DNA from: Cryptomeria japonica
Lineage: Eukaryota; Streptophyta; Pinopsida; Cupressales; Cupressaceae
Direction: 5' to 3'
Assembly: GCF_030272615.1 (NCBI RefSeq)
Contig: NC_081412.1
Location: 670,370,852 to 670,434,851, forward strand
Length of the DNA stretch: 64,000 bases
Part shown: piece by piece, positions 12,401 to 24,100 of the stretch
Numbering within the stretch: position 1 is the first letter of the stretch
Layout of the letters: the number at the start of each line of letters is the position of its first letter
Position numbers and translations under genes: made by a program
Notes under the pieces: generated by a model
Seen by the model: only the letters and a program-made list of their open reading frames with translations
Database searches by the model: none
Told to the model about the DNA's origin: nothing

Positions 12401-13824
12401 GGTGTCATGAGACACCATATGACCCCTTAGGACACAATATGACCCCTAATGATATCTAAGGGGTCATATGGTGTCCTAGGAGGTTATATGATGTCCTAGG
12501 AATCTTTAGGACATAATATGACCTCTTAGCACACCATACAATCCCAAACGACACCATATGGTGTCCTAAGGAGTCATAAGACACTATATGACCCCTAACA
12601 ACACCTAAGGGGTCATATTGTATCCTAAGGGATCATAGGACATCATATGACCCCTAACGACACAAAATGATGCCTAACGATACCCAAGGGGTCATATGGT
12701 GTTATAAAGGATCATAGGACACCATATGACCCCTTAGCACACCATACGACCCTTAATGACACCATATGGTGTCCTAAGGGGTCATAGAACACCATATGAC
12801 CCCTTAGAAAACCATGTGGTGTCCTAAGGGGTCATAAGACACCATATGACCCCTTAGGAGACCATACAACCCATAACAACATAAAAATGGTGTCCTAAGG
12901 GGTCATAGAACACCATATGACCCCTTAGAACACCATACAACCCATAAACACACCATGTAATGTCCTAAGGGGTAATAAGACACAATATGACCCCTTAGGA
13001 CATAATATGACCCCTAACGATGTCATATAGTGTCCTAAGGGGTCATAGGACACTGTATGACCCCTTATGACACAATACGACCCCTTAGGACATAAAATAA
13101 ACCCTAATGACACCTAAGGGGTCATAGGACACCATACGATGCATGAAAACACCAAATAGTATCCTAAGGGGTCATATGGTGTCCTAAGGTGTCATAGGAC
13201 ACCATACGACCCATAGCACCATATAGTCTCCCAAGCATATGGTGTCCTAAGGGCTCATACGACACCATATGACCCATTAGGATACAATAAGACCTCTGAT
13301 GATACCTAATGAGTCATATATTGTCCTAAAGGTTTATAGGACACCATATGACCTCTTAGGATACCATACGATGACCCCTTAGGACACCATAGTACCCATA
13401 ACGACACCATATGATGTCCTAAGGGGTCATATGGTGTCCTAAAGGGTCATGGGATACCATATGACCTCTTAGGACATAGTATGAGCCCTAACAAAACCTA
13501 ATGGATCATATGGTGTCTAAGGGGTTATACGATGTCTTGTGACCGCTTAGGACACAATATGACCCCTTAGCACACCATACAACCCCCAACAATACCATAT
13601 GACATGTTCGGACATAATATGACCCCTAAAAATATCTAAGGGGTCATATGGTGTCCTAAGGGGTCATAGGATACCATATGACCCCTAATGACACCATATG
13701 GTGTCCTAAAGGCTCATAGAACACCATATGACCCCTTAGAACACCATAAGACTTATAACAACATCATATGGTGTCCTAAAGGTTCATGAGACACCATATG
13801 ACCCTTTAGGACACCATATTCTCT
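9478..13824. repeat. central minisatellite array of A (20 bp unit in both orientations)
   Basis: The unit is GGTGTCCTAAGGGGTCATAT and its reverse complement. Same-orientation neighbours are spaced 20 bp, and the orientation switches frequently at CCATATGG or at TCATAGGACACC. Both junction types are palindromic, so the array can fold into many hairpins. Point variants (CCTAACG, ATACGACCC, ACAATATG) are scattered and no unit is fixed. It covers 4.3 kb with no gene inside. Confidence 0.92.
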
Positions 13825-14190
13825 CTCACATTATTTCTTTTCGTCAATTACCCTCGATCACCTCTCTCCTCCTATGGGTTTATAGATACTTCCCTCTCCC
13901 CCTCTACCCACCCCCTAATTACTGTCTATGTCTCTCTCCAGCTCTATCCCCATCTCTCTTCTCTCTTTGTTGATACTTTCACCTCTCCCCCTCTCCTCCT
14001 ACCCCCTAATAATCTCAAACTCTCCCTCTCATTATCTCTTCACCCCAATCACCCCCTCCCTCTCTCTCCTCTCCTTCCACCTAATTACCTATAGCTCTCT
14101 CTCTCACACTCTCTCTTCCCCCCAATTAATCTCTCCTTCTCACCTCTCTCCCCCTCTCCTTTTTTGATACTTCCCTATGCCTCTCCTTGT
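13825..14190. repeat. second pyrimidine-rich tract of A
   Basis: CT-rich sequence with CCCCTAATTA spacers bridges the array and the right arm. It is closely similar to 61740-62110 in B. Confidence 0.8.
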
Positions 14191-15661
14191 CCCCTCTGAA
14201 TTTTGTTGCTAGAGATGAGAAGGAAATGCAGAGAGACTAGTGTAGATCTTAAGGAAGAGAGAGTGACATAGAGGAGGAAATTATGAAGACGTAGAAATAT
14301 AAGAACCTTGTAGAGTCTGAGAGATTTAATGAGGTATTCATTGATAGTTAGAGATATAGGTGTAGAGAGAGATGTATAAATATAGACAAAAGAGAGGGAG
14401 GAAGAGACAAATAGATGGAGTGATAGCTTTAGGAGAGAGGGGTGGAGAAAGGAACAAACATAGATAACATGGTTTATCAAAATTTATCGAACTCAATAAA
14501 ATTCATAAATTTTCTATTATTAATTAATTACTTATTTAGTTTATTTTGAGATGATTGTTACAAAAATTCATGCAATAGGGAAATCATATGAAAAAGTGAT
14601 GAGTTTTTTATGTTTTAAAAATGAAGGATGAATTTAAATGAATTATAATTATTTTTTAAAACAAATAATTGAAAATATACCTATTCCATATCATAGAGCT
14701 CTTAATTACCTTTCCATCGCCTTTAAAAAATCAAAATTTTGATATAAAATGCAAAAGTTATGCCCAATTTACTAAAATATATTTTTTTATTTTTTCAAAA
14801 ATCGGATATCCGATTTTAAAACATTAATGTTTCCCTCCACATTTTGGTTCAAGTTTGCTTTGGGATTTGGCTTGGAAGTGACAAGCCTAGAAAGTCAACT
14901 GAAAAAATGTGTTTTTCAATATTCCTTGATTTTCCAAACTTTACACTGGTGGTTGACGACTTTTTTAATAGCCAAAATTGATAAAATGAAAAGGGTTTTT
15001 TAAGGACGTTCTTAGCTTTCCAACAATATAATGCTTCTCTTATTTTGACTTTAATAAATAATTATTATTTATTTTCTAATTCAATTCTGACAAAAGCCCT
15101 GATTGATAGACTGATTGAAAAATACTCATAACTTTCAAACCACATAACATTTTTTGAATCTGAAACATTCGTCACATCCTATGCTTCATCTACTATAGGG
15201 AAAAAATTTTAAAAATGAATTTCATAAGGTTTTGACCAAGTTAAGGTGGTCGGACGTAGGAGTTTCTAAATTTATGTAAAGCTATAGTAAAAAAATCATA
15301 AATAATTATTTACTTTATAAAAAATTATAAAAAAATATGTGTCACATCCGGACATGAGTATAATACTTATATTATAAATCTTATAAAAAATAATTATGAT
15401 TTGATTGTGATTAGGGTGCTCAGACATGCACCTACTTCTTATCTTTTTCCTAAAATTTTTGTACCACTGCATTGAAATTTGAAATTTTCATCAAATAGGA
15501 TTTTTTTTTCAAAAAACAACTAGTAGCTTAGAAACTAAATTCAATTTTCTATAGATTCTCTTTTTACATATTTTAAAAATAATGTTCATAACCTATTCAA
15601 TTTTTCATGTCAAGTTGCATAACTCTGATTTTTTGAAATTTCATTGCCACTTAAGGGCCTG
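14191..15661. other. AT-rich right arm of A, no gene
   Basis: It starts with a purine-rich stretch, then AT-rich DNA with one perfect subterminal motif ATCGGATATCCGATTT near 14804-14819. The whole arm is conserved in B (62111-63589) and, inverted, in C (46766-47650), but it contains no extended open frame. Its conservation may reflect recent common ancestry rather than function. Confidence 0.75.
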
Positions 15662-15691
15662 TTTTGGCACACCATGATCCTGCACATACCC
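15662..15691 (-). repeat. right terminal inverted repeat of element A
   Basis: It ends CCATGATCCTGCACATACCC, the inverted match of the left end. The copia LTR resumes with CAATGCATAACC directly after. Confidence 0.88.
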
Positions 15692-15987
15692 CAATGCATA
15701 ACCTAGACCTATTTGCCGGTAACAACAAATATGAAAACCCGATTAGATCAATGACCAAATCATCAAAACAAAGTGTCTGAACAATGTCTTCAACATAACC
15801 AATTAACCTCCAACTCATTCTTAGTGCCGGTGAACAATATAATCTGTCAGTGAACCGGATACTGATGACTATGCATAAGTCACTAAACACGCGGATGAAC
15901 TTAACCAAGAATCTCCAAGTGCTGATAAGTGTTGACAAGTGTTGACATCAATGACAAAACCAGTGCAACACATCCAAAATACCAACA
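15692..15987 (-). repeat. 5' LTR of copia I, second segment
   Basis: It continues the LTR sequence from CAATGCATAACCTAGACC to the terminus ACCAACA. Joined to 7100-7872 it gives an LTR of about 1069 bp, matching the 1066 bp partner. TTGTA follows at 15988-15992. Confidence 0.92.
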
Positions 15988-16458
15988 TTGTATGGGTTGA
16001 AACATCCACTTAGAGCATGGTATTCTAGGCTAGACAAGTATCTACATCAGCATGGCTTCAAAAAGGGATGTGCTGACAACAACTTGTATATCAAAATAGA
16101 TAGTAATCTCATGATCATAATTGTTGTGTATGTAGATGGCATTATCTTTGCTAAAAATAAGGATGTCTTGTGTAAAGATTTTGTTGATCAAATGCAATTA
16201 GAATTTAAAATGACATTGTTGGGAGAATTGTCATACTTTCTTGGTTTGCAAATAACTCACTTAGGTAAAGGTATATTTATCTCACAAACCAAGTATGCTA
16301 AGGATATATTAAAGAAGATCCAAATGGAAGATAGTAATTTGGTTAGTACACCCATGGTGACTGGATGCAAACTAAACAAAGATGACGAGTCACCTAATGT
16401 TGATCAAACCTTGTATAGATTAATTATTAGAAGCTTGTTATACCATAGCCCAAAATAA
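15988..16458 (+). pseudogene. old copia Pol fragment (reverse transcriptase), 3' of the insertion
   Basis: It encodes Y-G-L-K-H-P-L-R-A-W-Y-S-R-L-D, a decayed active site Y-V-D-G (normally Y-V-D-D) and F-L-G-L-Q-I-T-H, then stops near residue 156. RNase H is missing: by 16500 the sequence is already non-coding 3' region. It joins in frame with the K-A-L end at 1469 when element I is removed. It belongs to a different, older copia family than I and IV. Confidence 0.85.
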
Positions 16459-16634
16459 TAAAATGTATTATCAGGGCCATTGTCATTGTAAAAGTGTACA
16501 GGGGGAGTGTTTTAGGTAAATATGCATAATTGTCACAAGTGATCGAGGTAGGAAATCCCTTTGCCATTGTTGTCAAAGGGGGGGAAGAGGCTTGAGTGTT
16601 CCTGAGTGTTTACATCAATGCCAAAGGGGGAGAT
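16459..16634 (+). other. 3' non-coding region and polypurine tract of the old copia element
   Basis: It contains several AGGGGGAGTG and CAAAGGGGGGGAAG purine runs and ends CCAAAGGGGGAGAT, the polypurine tract adjoining the 3' LTR. The shortness of the region shows that the RNase H part has been deleted. Confidence 0.75.
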
Positions 16635-18811
16635 TGTTGGCATAGTGTTGTCATTGTTCTCAACATGTAGAAGAAATGATTTGCAAAAGAGAAGAGATGA
16701 GATGTAGAAGAAACAGGTTGTAGATGAGTTTTTTTAGGCTTGGCTTTATTATTGTTTTTCCTTCATGTTGTTTACGCATTATTGATGTGTTCTCTTCATG
16801 TTGATTACGTAGTGTATTCATAGAGTGCTCGTAGATAAATCGGGTCTTGCTGATAAAGCCTCTAAAAATGCATTGGGAAAAGACCATACGCATTTTGTAC
16901 CTTTGTAATGATGCATTTCATTGTAAGTTTGCCTTTCGGCATGAACTTTTTTCATTTTGGTCGACCCACAGTGTCTCTTGACATGTCACTGTGACTTCGC
17001 ATTTTGGCATGACCTATTTTGGGATATTGCAGTTCCTTTGTGTTATACCAATATACCCTAGTTTTCATTGTGACACTTCTTGGGTCTTTCCAATATAGCT
17101 CCTTGTTCGATGTGACTATTCATTTTGATAAGATTCTTTTTCCTTTCTGCCAGCCTTTGATGCTATGCCAATATGATCCCTTTTTCACTGTGACATGTAA
17201 GATGTCTTGCTGATAATGTCTCTTTTATGGTGTGACTCTACACTAAGGTAAGACTCTTTTTGCTTTTTGCCAGCTCTCTAAGTTACATTGACATGGAATT
17301 TTTTCATTCTGACGAGTAACCTATCTTGTCAATGACAAATTTTTTCAGTGTGACTTAGTGTAATGAAAAAACCAAAAATGCTTCTTGCAGGCCCTTTCTG
17401 TTATAATGATAAGAGTTCTTCTTCATTGTTACTATGAGGAGTCTTGGTGAAATGTCTCTAACACCGAGAAAGACAAAAAATGACATGTTTTTCTTCTTAC
17501 CAATGCATGTTGATATGTGAGTGGTCCATGTGGGTGGTTGGCTAAGGTTGACCATATGACATAGATGGAGATATTGGGGATGTGGAGCATGCAGAATGAA
17601 TCAACTTGCATCTAAATGAAAGAAGATTTTGCTTGCAAAGATGAGTTTCATGAACACACCAAACATGATAGTTTGTAGTCCAATCAAATCTGATCGCATG
17701 AAGAAATATGAGATATCTACATTTAATAGAGAACAAGTTGCAGGTTGTTGAGTGGCTCCAGAAGATTTTATCCCACAACCTTGAGAATATCATAATATCT
17801 TTAGTTGAGAAGACATAAAGTCACAAGGCAGGTGAATATTTCTATATGTAGAAATATGATCTCAGATGTCGATCCAAAACTAGAAGAAGATGCAATTAAT
17901 GTTGTTGGTCAATCTACCTGTAGGTTAGATTTCTTAGAGCCTTGAGAAGATTTTTTTTTGAATTCTTTTTGGAGGAAAAATCCTTAGCATACAAAGATGA
18001 CAAAATGGAGGGGTAGTTTGATGTGATGTGTGGTACATTGAATGAAAGAGTAGAAGATGCAGAGAAAATAAAAAGCCAAAGAATTAATGTTGAATAGTCT
18101 GTGCAACAAGAAAAGAGTGCAAAAGTAGAGAACAAAGAAGAGGCCAAAGTGTGAATTTTAAACTATGAGAAGGTTTAGAGGATAAAAGAAGAGTGTAGAA
18201 ATGAGAGACAAGAGAACAAACAAAAGAGGCAGATATCACAAAAGTATAGTCATAGAGTGTGCCAGATAAAGAGCACTATATCAAACAAAGATCAGATAGT
18301 GTCATGAAGACATAGGTAGAAGAAAGAGAGAAGAAGATTGAGTTGAATAGAAAAGGAAGAGAGGGAAAAGAAGAAACCTTAGATAGTCATCATAACATAG
18401 AAATAGGGTATGCATTGCAATCACTTTCAAAGAGTTACAAAATCTCATTTGTAACAAGGTGTCTCATTGTATTTGAAATTAGATCATTAATTTAGTGTAT
18501 GTCATCTGAGTGGGTGCTCAAATTAGGGGTAGGTTCACCTTTGAGTTGGTTCTCCTTTGGGTTGGTACCCATAAACATTGTAATGATATACTTTTTACTA
18601 TGAGGTTGGATTAGAGTAGTAGTCTCTAGTAGCATTTCTCACCAAGGTTTTTTCCCACCACTGGTTTTCCTTGTATTCATTGTGTTATGCGTTTGATGAT
18701 TCATATTGATACTCTTACTCTCTAATTTTATAGTTATCATAAGTTGAATTTCAAGTTTTAATGACCCACTGATTCACACCCCCCTCTTAGTGGTCCAATT
18801 GTGTTCCTTCA
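16635..18811 (+). repeat. 3' LTR of the old copia element
   Basis: It begins TGTTGGCATAGTG right after the polypurine tract. The likely end is at GTTCCTTCA (18811), preceded by ACTGATTCACACCCCCCTCTTAGTGG, which is typical of the U5 end of plant copia LTRs. It is about 2.2 kb, and no second copy is in the window to confirm the end. Open frames inside are short and not protein-like. Confidence 0.65.
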
Positions 18812-18816
18812 ATGTG

Positions 18817-19201
18817 GATCTTTTGGTAAACAGATTTTTCATTGTGGTTGTTTATCTGAAACTGGCCATGTTTGCCCAAAGAGTAGTGACAAACGTTCCA
18901 ATAGTTGAAAATATTGTAGTAAAACCACAATCTTCCTCTGCGTTTAAGAGGGAAAGCTCCCTCGTACGATGGGGGTATTTGGGATTTTTGTGTACTTTTT
19001 ACCTGAAAGTATAAAAAGGAGGAAAAACTAAAGAAAGGTGAATAATAGAAACCTCAATGGAAGACATACAAACACCAAATAGGATTTCACAAATGATGAC
19101 AGATACAAAGGGGATTTAAGCACAAAAAAAGTTTAAGATATGCAAGGATGATGAAAGAAAGACAATAAACCTCAACATACAAAGAAATAAGTTGTACTAA
19201 C
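18817..19201 (-). repeat. left LTR of element II, first segment
   Basis: It aligns with 28611-28995 (shared runs such as CTCTGCGTTT, GATGGGGGTATTTGGGATTT and AACTAAAGAAAGGTGAATAA). It is interrupted after GTACTAAC by element V and resumes at 27024. Its exact outer end is not certain. Confidence 0.8.
19197..19201. repeat. target-site duplication of element V, left copy
   Basis: CTAAC precedes TGTAAAGCGG here and follows GACGCTACA at 27019-27023. Confidence 0.9.
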
Positions 19202-20447
19202 TGTAAAGCGGAAAAATCGCGATCGAAACCCTAGTTGTTCTCCCCTCTTCCGACTCCGAGGAGAGAGAAGGGAGGTTCGCTAGGATTCGATGGTTTTTCA
19301 CTTAGGGGAGAGACTTTACATTCAAAAGAGGGGTTGAAACTCATAAGATCCAATCCCACGCAATGCAAGATTGGATGCTAAATGAATTTCAAGGGTTAGG
19401 AAAGCAAGGCTACCCTCTTTTGTAAAGAATGTTGTTAAGGAAATTAAGCTAAGCATGCATAGAAAGTCATAAAGATTCGCTTATAAACTAAGTTCGGGTT
19501 ATAGGATGAAGCTGCGGACCTGGAATTAGCAGTAAAATGTCGATACGGCGTTGTCCTGCAAATTTGAGCAAAAGTTGTTGGGACGATGGCGCCCGGCGCC
19601 ACGGTCCTCCGAAAAATCCGCGAAACGAAGGGGGATCTGTTCGTCTCTGCACAAGGATTCCAGATCTTCAATTTCAGCCGCGTACCTGCAACCTACACAC
19701 AGAAAAGCGAAGACGATTGGGGGGTTAGGGATTGGGGGTTTGCCTTTAGGTCAAACCCCGGTTTTGGAATTAACCAAGAAATGAGCAAGAGCTGTAAATG
19801 TAAATGACTGTAAAACAAGTACTAATACCTTGTTCTAAGGATGTTTGTATCCTTATGTGCGAAGGTTTAGATGTTGTATGTTGTAGCATGTAGTATGTGA
19901 TCTCCTCTTCAATGGTTGAATCCTTGTCTTGAATGCAACACTTAGCCTTGAATGGAGACTTGAGATGATCAATTGCTTGAAGGAATGCTTGAATGCTTGA
20001 ATGCTTGAGTATAATTTCCACGCCTTGTACACATATCCTCTTCATATGCCAAATGAGAGAGAAAAATGTAGTTTATATACTTGTCATTTAGGGCTGATAG
20101 ACTGATTTTCCCGACCTTAGGCCGACCAGGGAAAGTTAATTTCCAAATTGCAAACAAAAAGACCTGAGCCCCTTAGGAGACCGGGCCCAAAATAGGACCC
20201 AGGGACCAGGGCACTGGGCGCCATGGTCCTGGGCGCCCTGGTCCTGAGGGACCAAGGCGCTAGGCGCTCTGGTCCCACCTCCCAGGACAGCAGGGTGCAA
20301 GGAGGTTCAGGCCAGGGTGCTTGAAAAATGTAGTTTTCAGTGTCGTGAGCAAGTTTCAGGGTCTTCATTTAGGTTGCGTGTTGCGTCGCCATCGTGAAGA
20401 CCGAAATGTAGTCGAAATTGCAAGTGTCGCAATTTTAGGACGCTACA
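19202..20447 (-). repeat. 3' LTR of element V
   Basis: It begins TGTAAAGCGG and ends GACGCTACA on the plus strand. It is nearly identical to 25789-27018 apart from scattered substitutions and a net 16 bp difference in the GC-rich hairpin zone near 20220-20275. Confidence 0.93.
19575..19613. repeat. GC-rich hairpin module in the V LTR
   Basis: GGACGATGGCGCC is followed within two bases by an imperfect inverse ending GCGCCACGGTCC, giving a short-loop hairpin in an otherwise AT-rich element. The other LTR has it near 26168-26195. Related hairpins lie in the leader near 24738-24775 and 25365-25395. Confidence 0.65.
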
Positions 20448-20466
20448 TTTATCCCCCACTTTAGCG
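20448..20466 (-). other. polypurine tract of element V
   Basis: The minus strand reads AAAGTGGGGGATAAA directly before the 3' LTR terminus TGTAGCG. Confidence 0.8.
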
Positions 20467-21186
20467 GGAGTATGAATGCTCATACTTCCGGTAAAGTACA
20501 AGGAAACAACATTGAAAGACTTTCACCACGTCAAGGAGGCAAGATACACCGAGCCCCCAGTGGACTAAGGATCTTACGACTTCGATTGACAAAGTAAAAG
20601 GGAAGATCACGAGGGAGAGCCATGACTGTCAGTAGTAAGGTTCCCTCACTATGAGTCATGCAAGAAAGATATCAAAAATTTTCAAGGCAAGGTTAAATTT
20701 ACCAAGAAATTTTCAAGTATCTTGAAAAGATATGAACGGGATGTATGCCCCCCTACGTTAAAGCGATCGCACATGCCTCACCGGGGGTGATTGTTTTAAC
20801 GTAGTGATACATATAAGAAATGAGAAAGGAGCACGTTATCGCAAGGATTTAGCCCCCAAGTGTCGGATAAACCCAAGGATAATAGACACAAAACACAAAG
20901 CACGAGGTGAATTCACTTTCCTCGGGGTCAGTATGCTGTATGATAATTCATGTATATGTATCATATGTATGTATGCATAATTGTTCTTCATTCCCCAATC
21001 AAGGAAGGTCACCTAGAAGAAGGGAACACATGTGTCTTTTGAGTCAACATGAGAGAGACTGAGAGATCTCAATGCTTTGCATCGTCCTCAAGTAGACAAC
21101 ACCAAGGACAACAAATAGAAGAATGAGAATAACATATAGAAGAAGTAACAAAAGAGAGGGGGAGAGAGTCTACTATGCTAATGTAA
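20467..21186 (-). other. 3' non-coding region of element V
   Basis: These 720 bp lie between the gag-pro stop and the polypurine tract, where pol would normally be. No open frame or pol motif remains on either strand, so pol has been cleanly lost rather than decayed in place. Confidence 0.7.
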
Positions 21187-24100
21187 CTAGTCTAGCACGT
21201 CATCTACCCCCCGATCTTGCTTATCAATGTTTCGGGAAGGCAGGGAACACGCTAGAGGAGGAACATCCAACATAGCAGATGGAGCTATCACAAGATCCAA
21301 ACAAGGGCTATGTTCATGTTCCGAGCCACATTGTTCTTGTCTAGGAGCTAGGATAAGTGCTTTAGAAAATTCGTTAGATAAATGGTTATCAACATCAACA
21401 AGTTCATATTCACTATCAGAAGCAAGAGGAGTAACATTTTCATCTATATCATCATCAAGATTTATAAAAATAGGATCTTTAACTCGCACAGGATCAAGAC
21501 CATCATGCATCTTATGTTTAGGAGATTTAGGCTCAATGTCTGACTGAGGAGAAAATGGAATAATGCTTGTTGAAGGTGTTTTTGGAGATTGCAAAGTTTG
21601 AGAAGCAGCTACCTGAGCTCTAAGACGACGCTTTCGTCGGCATTCACATGCAGAATGATTTCGTCTAGTCTTAGTAGGAAGTTGCGAAGACTGAGGAGGA
21701 GGAATGTTCTCATCCTTAGCACTTGGGTGTTTAGGTTGTGGTCTCTTAGGCTGGATAATAGGAGAAGAGGAAGGTCTCTTCTCTCTATAAAAAGAAGGAG
21801 GAGGAACTGCTCCATATAAAGGAGGAATTTTTGGTTTAGGGAGAAGACCAAGACCATCATGACGAGGAGGTATAGGTCTACTCTTAGGAAGTTTATTAGG
21901 TATAGACATAGTCACATCCATAGGGATGGGTTGAGATTCTTCTTGAGGAAAGACATTAGTTTTATCTTTCAAAGGAAGAACTTCCTTCTCAAGAATGATA
22001 GGAATGTCAAGTTTAGGTGTTCTAGGTTCACTTAGAGATAAGATCATATCTGTTTTCCACTTTTGATAAGATTTGAAAAGATGATCACTTCGCGGAGGAA
22101 GAGATTGGAATTGTTTAGGCCAAAAGTAGTCTATAGGAACACTAGAAGTTCTTTCAGCTGGTTTAAAGAGACTATGATTGATAGTAACAACTTCACCATT
22201 ATGGGGAAATTTCAAACACTTATGAATAGGAGAAGCAATAGCTTTCATGGAAGATAGCCAAGGATAGCCAAGCTTCACATGAAATTGTTCGGAAGATGGA
22301 ATAATAGCAAAGTTCACATCAAGGGATTTGTTATGGACTTCAATAGGCAATGTAATAGAACCAATTGCAGGAGAAGAAAATGCATCAAATAGTTTCACAA
22401 TCACATCTGTTTTGTCATATATCACTTGATTCAATTGCAAAGTAAAAAGAAATTCTTCAGTAATAACGTTAACCATGCACGAAGGATCCATAAGCACTCC
22501 ACGGCAAGGTGTATTCTTAACTTTTGCAACTATGTATAAAGGACCATCAGGTGCCCTAATGGTTTCGCTAGAATCAAATGTGATGGAAGGTTCTTCAGGG
22601 ATTTCTTGCTGCTCTACAAAGTTAATCACATTCGGAGTCATAGACACAAGACCATCAGATGAGAGAGAGGAATCATTAGTCTCAATCGCATTAGAGGTAT
22701 GAGAAGGCAATGGATCAGTGAAAATCTGAAGATTTTGATTAGGAGGAGCTACAGATGTGTTGCCTTTATCATTCACTCCAGAAACAGAGATAGTATTATT
22801 ATCAATCAAATCTTGAATTTTACCCTTTAAAGAAAAACATTTTTCAGTATCATGCCCAGGCTGACGATGAAATTGACAAAAAGCTTTGTTATCAAAATAA
22901 GGTGAAGTAATCTTTGCAGGATGAATTTGTCTTATAGGAGGAAGAGTAAGCACATTTTGTTCCAATAACTTATTCATAATACTATGCAATGATTCATTCA
23001 AAGGAGTATACTTTCTTTCTTTCTTGAAAAATTTAGAAATAGGAGGCACACCTGATGCTGCATTCACATTGTTGTTGATGATGTTTTCATTGAACTTGAT
23101 GGAATCTCTGTTCGGTTTAAACTTCCCAAATGGTTGTTGACTACTATCACCCTTATCACTCGGAGCCATAGGATGTGATTGTTCCATTTGACTCACAGTC
23201 AGTTGATAATTGTGAAGAGTGGTGCACAACTGTTGGAAAGAAGTAAACTCAAAAAATAGAAGTTTGTCTCGAATATCTTTTTGTAAATTAGAAATAAAGA
23301 TTCTTTGAATATCATTGTCAGGCACTGGAAAAGAAATTTGAGCATACAAATGCTTATATCTACCAATGAAATCAGTCACTTTTTCTTTAACACCTTGTTT
23401 ACAATGCATTAAATCAATCAAAGTAACTTTAGGACTTATATTGTTTTGAAATTGTTGAATGAAAGCATTTGCAAGTTGTTCGAAAGAAGTAATAGAATAG
23501 GAAGGCAACGAGCAATACCATTGTAGGGCTTTGTCTCTTAATGTTCTAGTAAACAGTTTTGCAAGCAACCTTTGGTCATAAGCAAAATCAGTACAAATTG
23601 TTTGAAAAGTCTTAACATGTGTTAGAGGATCTCCTTTACCATTATAAAGTTCCAAATGCGGGATTTCAACATGTTTAGGAGGGATAGCTCGAACAATGTC
23701 AAGAGAAAGTGGGCTCGCAACGTCAAATGTGGGCACACTGAACTTAGATTGATTCATAGAGGCAATTTGTTGCTGTAAAGAAGAGACAGTTTGTGCTAGA
23801 TTGTTAATGGTCGCTTCAATCGAAGAATTCATATTGGATGTGTTAGATTGAGATGGAGGTGTTATGTTATTGAAAGAAGGTAGAGAGTAAGGTGGTGGGA
23901 CCCTATGATAATTAGTCATAGGAGATGATTGGACAAGAGGAACACTACAAGGAGGGATGGAATGGTTAAATGAATTGCCCCCTTGCGTCATGTTCATTTG
24001 TGGAGATATAATAGGGACACTCATTGAAGGAATGAATGAAGAAGTCGGATTGAATGAAGGAAGAGGGTTAATTGAAGAAGAAGGGTTGCCCCCATGACTG

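Larger units (their letters stand above)
7873..15691 (+). mobile_element. element A: 7.8 kb terminal-inverted-repeat element with central palindromic minisatellite
   Basis: The boundaries are exact because the insertion splits a copia LTR whose intact copy is at 1470-2535. The ends are inverted repeats (GGGTATGTGCA start, TGCACATACCC end). The order is left terminus, subterminal ATATCC-type motifs, a 1.1 kb pyrimidine-rich tract, a 4.3 kb array of a 20 bp unit in both orientations, a second pyrimidine tract and a 1.5 kb AT-rich right arm. No open frame has protein-like composition, so it is non-autonomous. The right arm is nearly the same as 62111-63619 (B) and, inverted, 46736-47650 (C). The family is not one I can name: the ends are not CACTA, and no clear target duplication is seen. 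Confidence 0.88.
1470..15987 (-). mobile_element. Ty1/copia retrotransposon I, nearly complete, with element A nested in its 5' LTR
   Basis: The element has two LTRs of about 1.07 kb (TG...CA termini), a polypurine tract, a methionine-tRNA-type primer site and Gag-Pol in the copia order (Gag, protease, integrase, RT, RNase H), all on the minus strand. It is flanked by TTGTA duplications. Without the nested A element it is about 6.7 kb. The pol region has many stops and shifts, so this copy is dead. Its proteins are closely similar to those of copia IV at 48368-53931, so the two belong to one family. It interrupts an older copia RT gene. Confidence 0.93.

Noticed and set aside
9478-13824. CRISPR-like appearance of the array
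   Set aside because: There are no unique spacers between repeats, the unit occurs in both orientations, and the context is a plant nuclear genome.
7873-15691. Element A as a CACTA or Helitron element
   Set aside because: The termini are not CACTA/G, and a Helitron would lack inverted terminal repeats and end in CTRR with a hairpin.
19770-20045. 91-residue open frame in the V LTR, present in both LTRs
   Set aside because: Conservation follows from LTR identity; it has no domain or start context and overlaps the presumed promoter and RNA start.
22475-22702. Plus-strand frames inside the V gag-pro gene (also 21227-21547, 21589-21819)
   Set aside because: Antisense shadows of the intact minus-strand frame.
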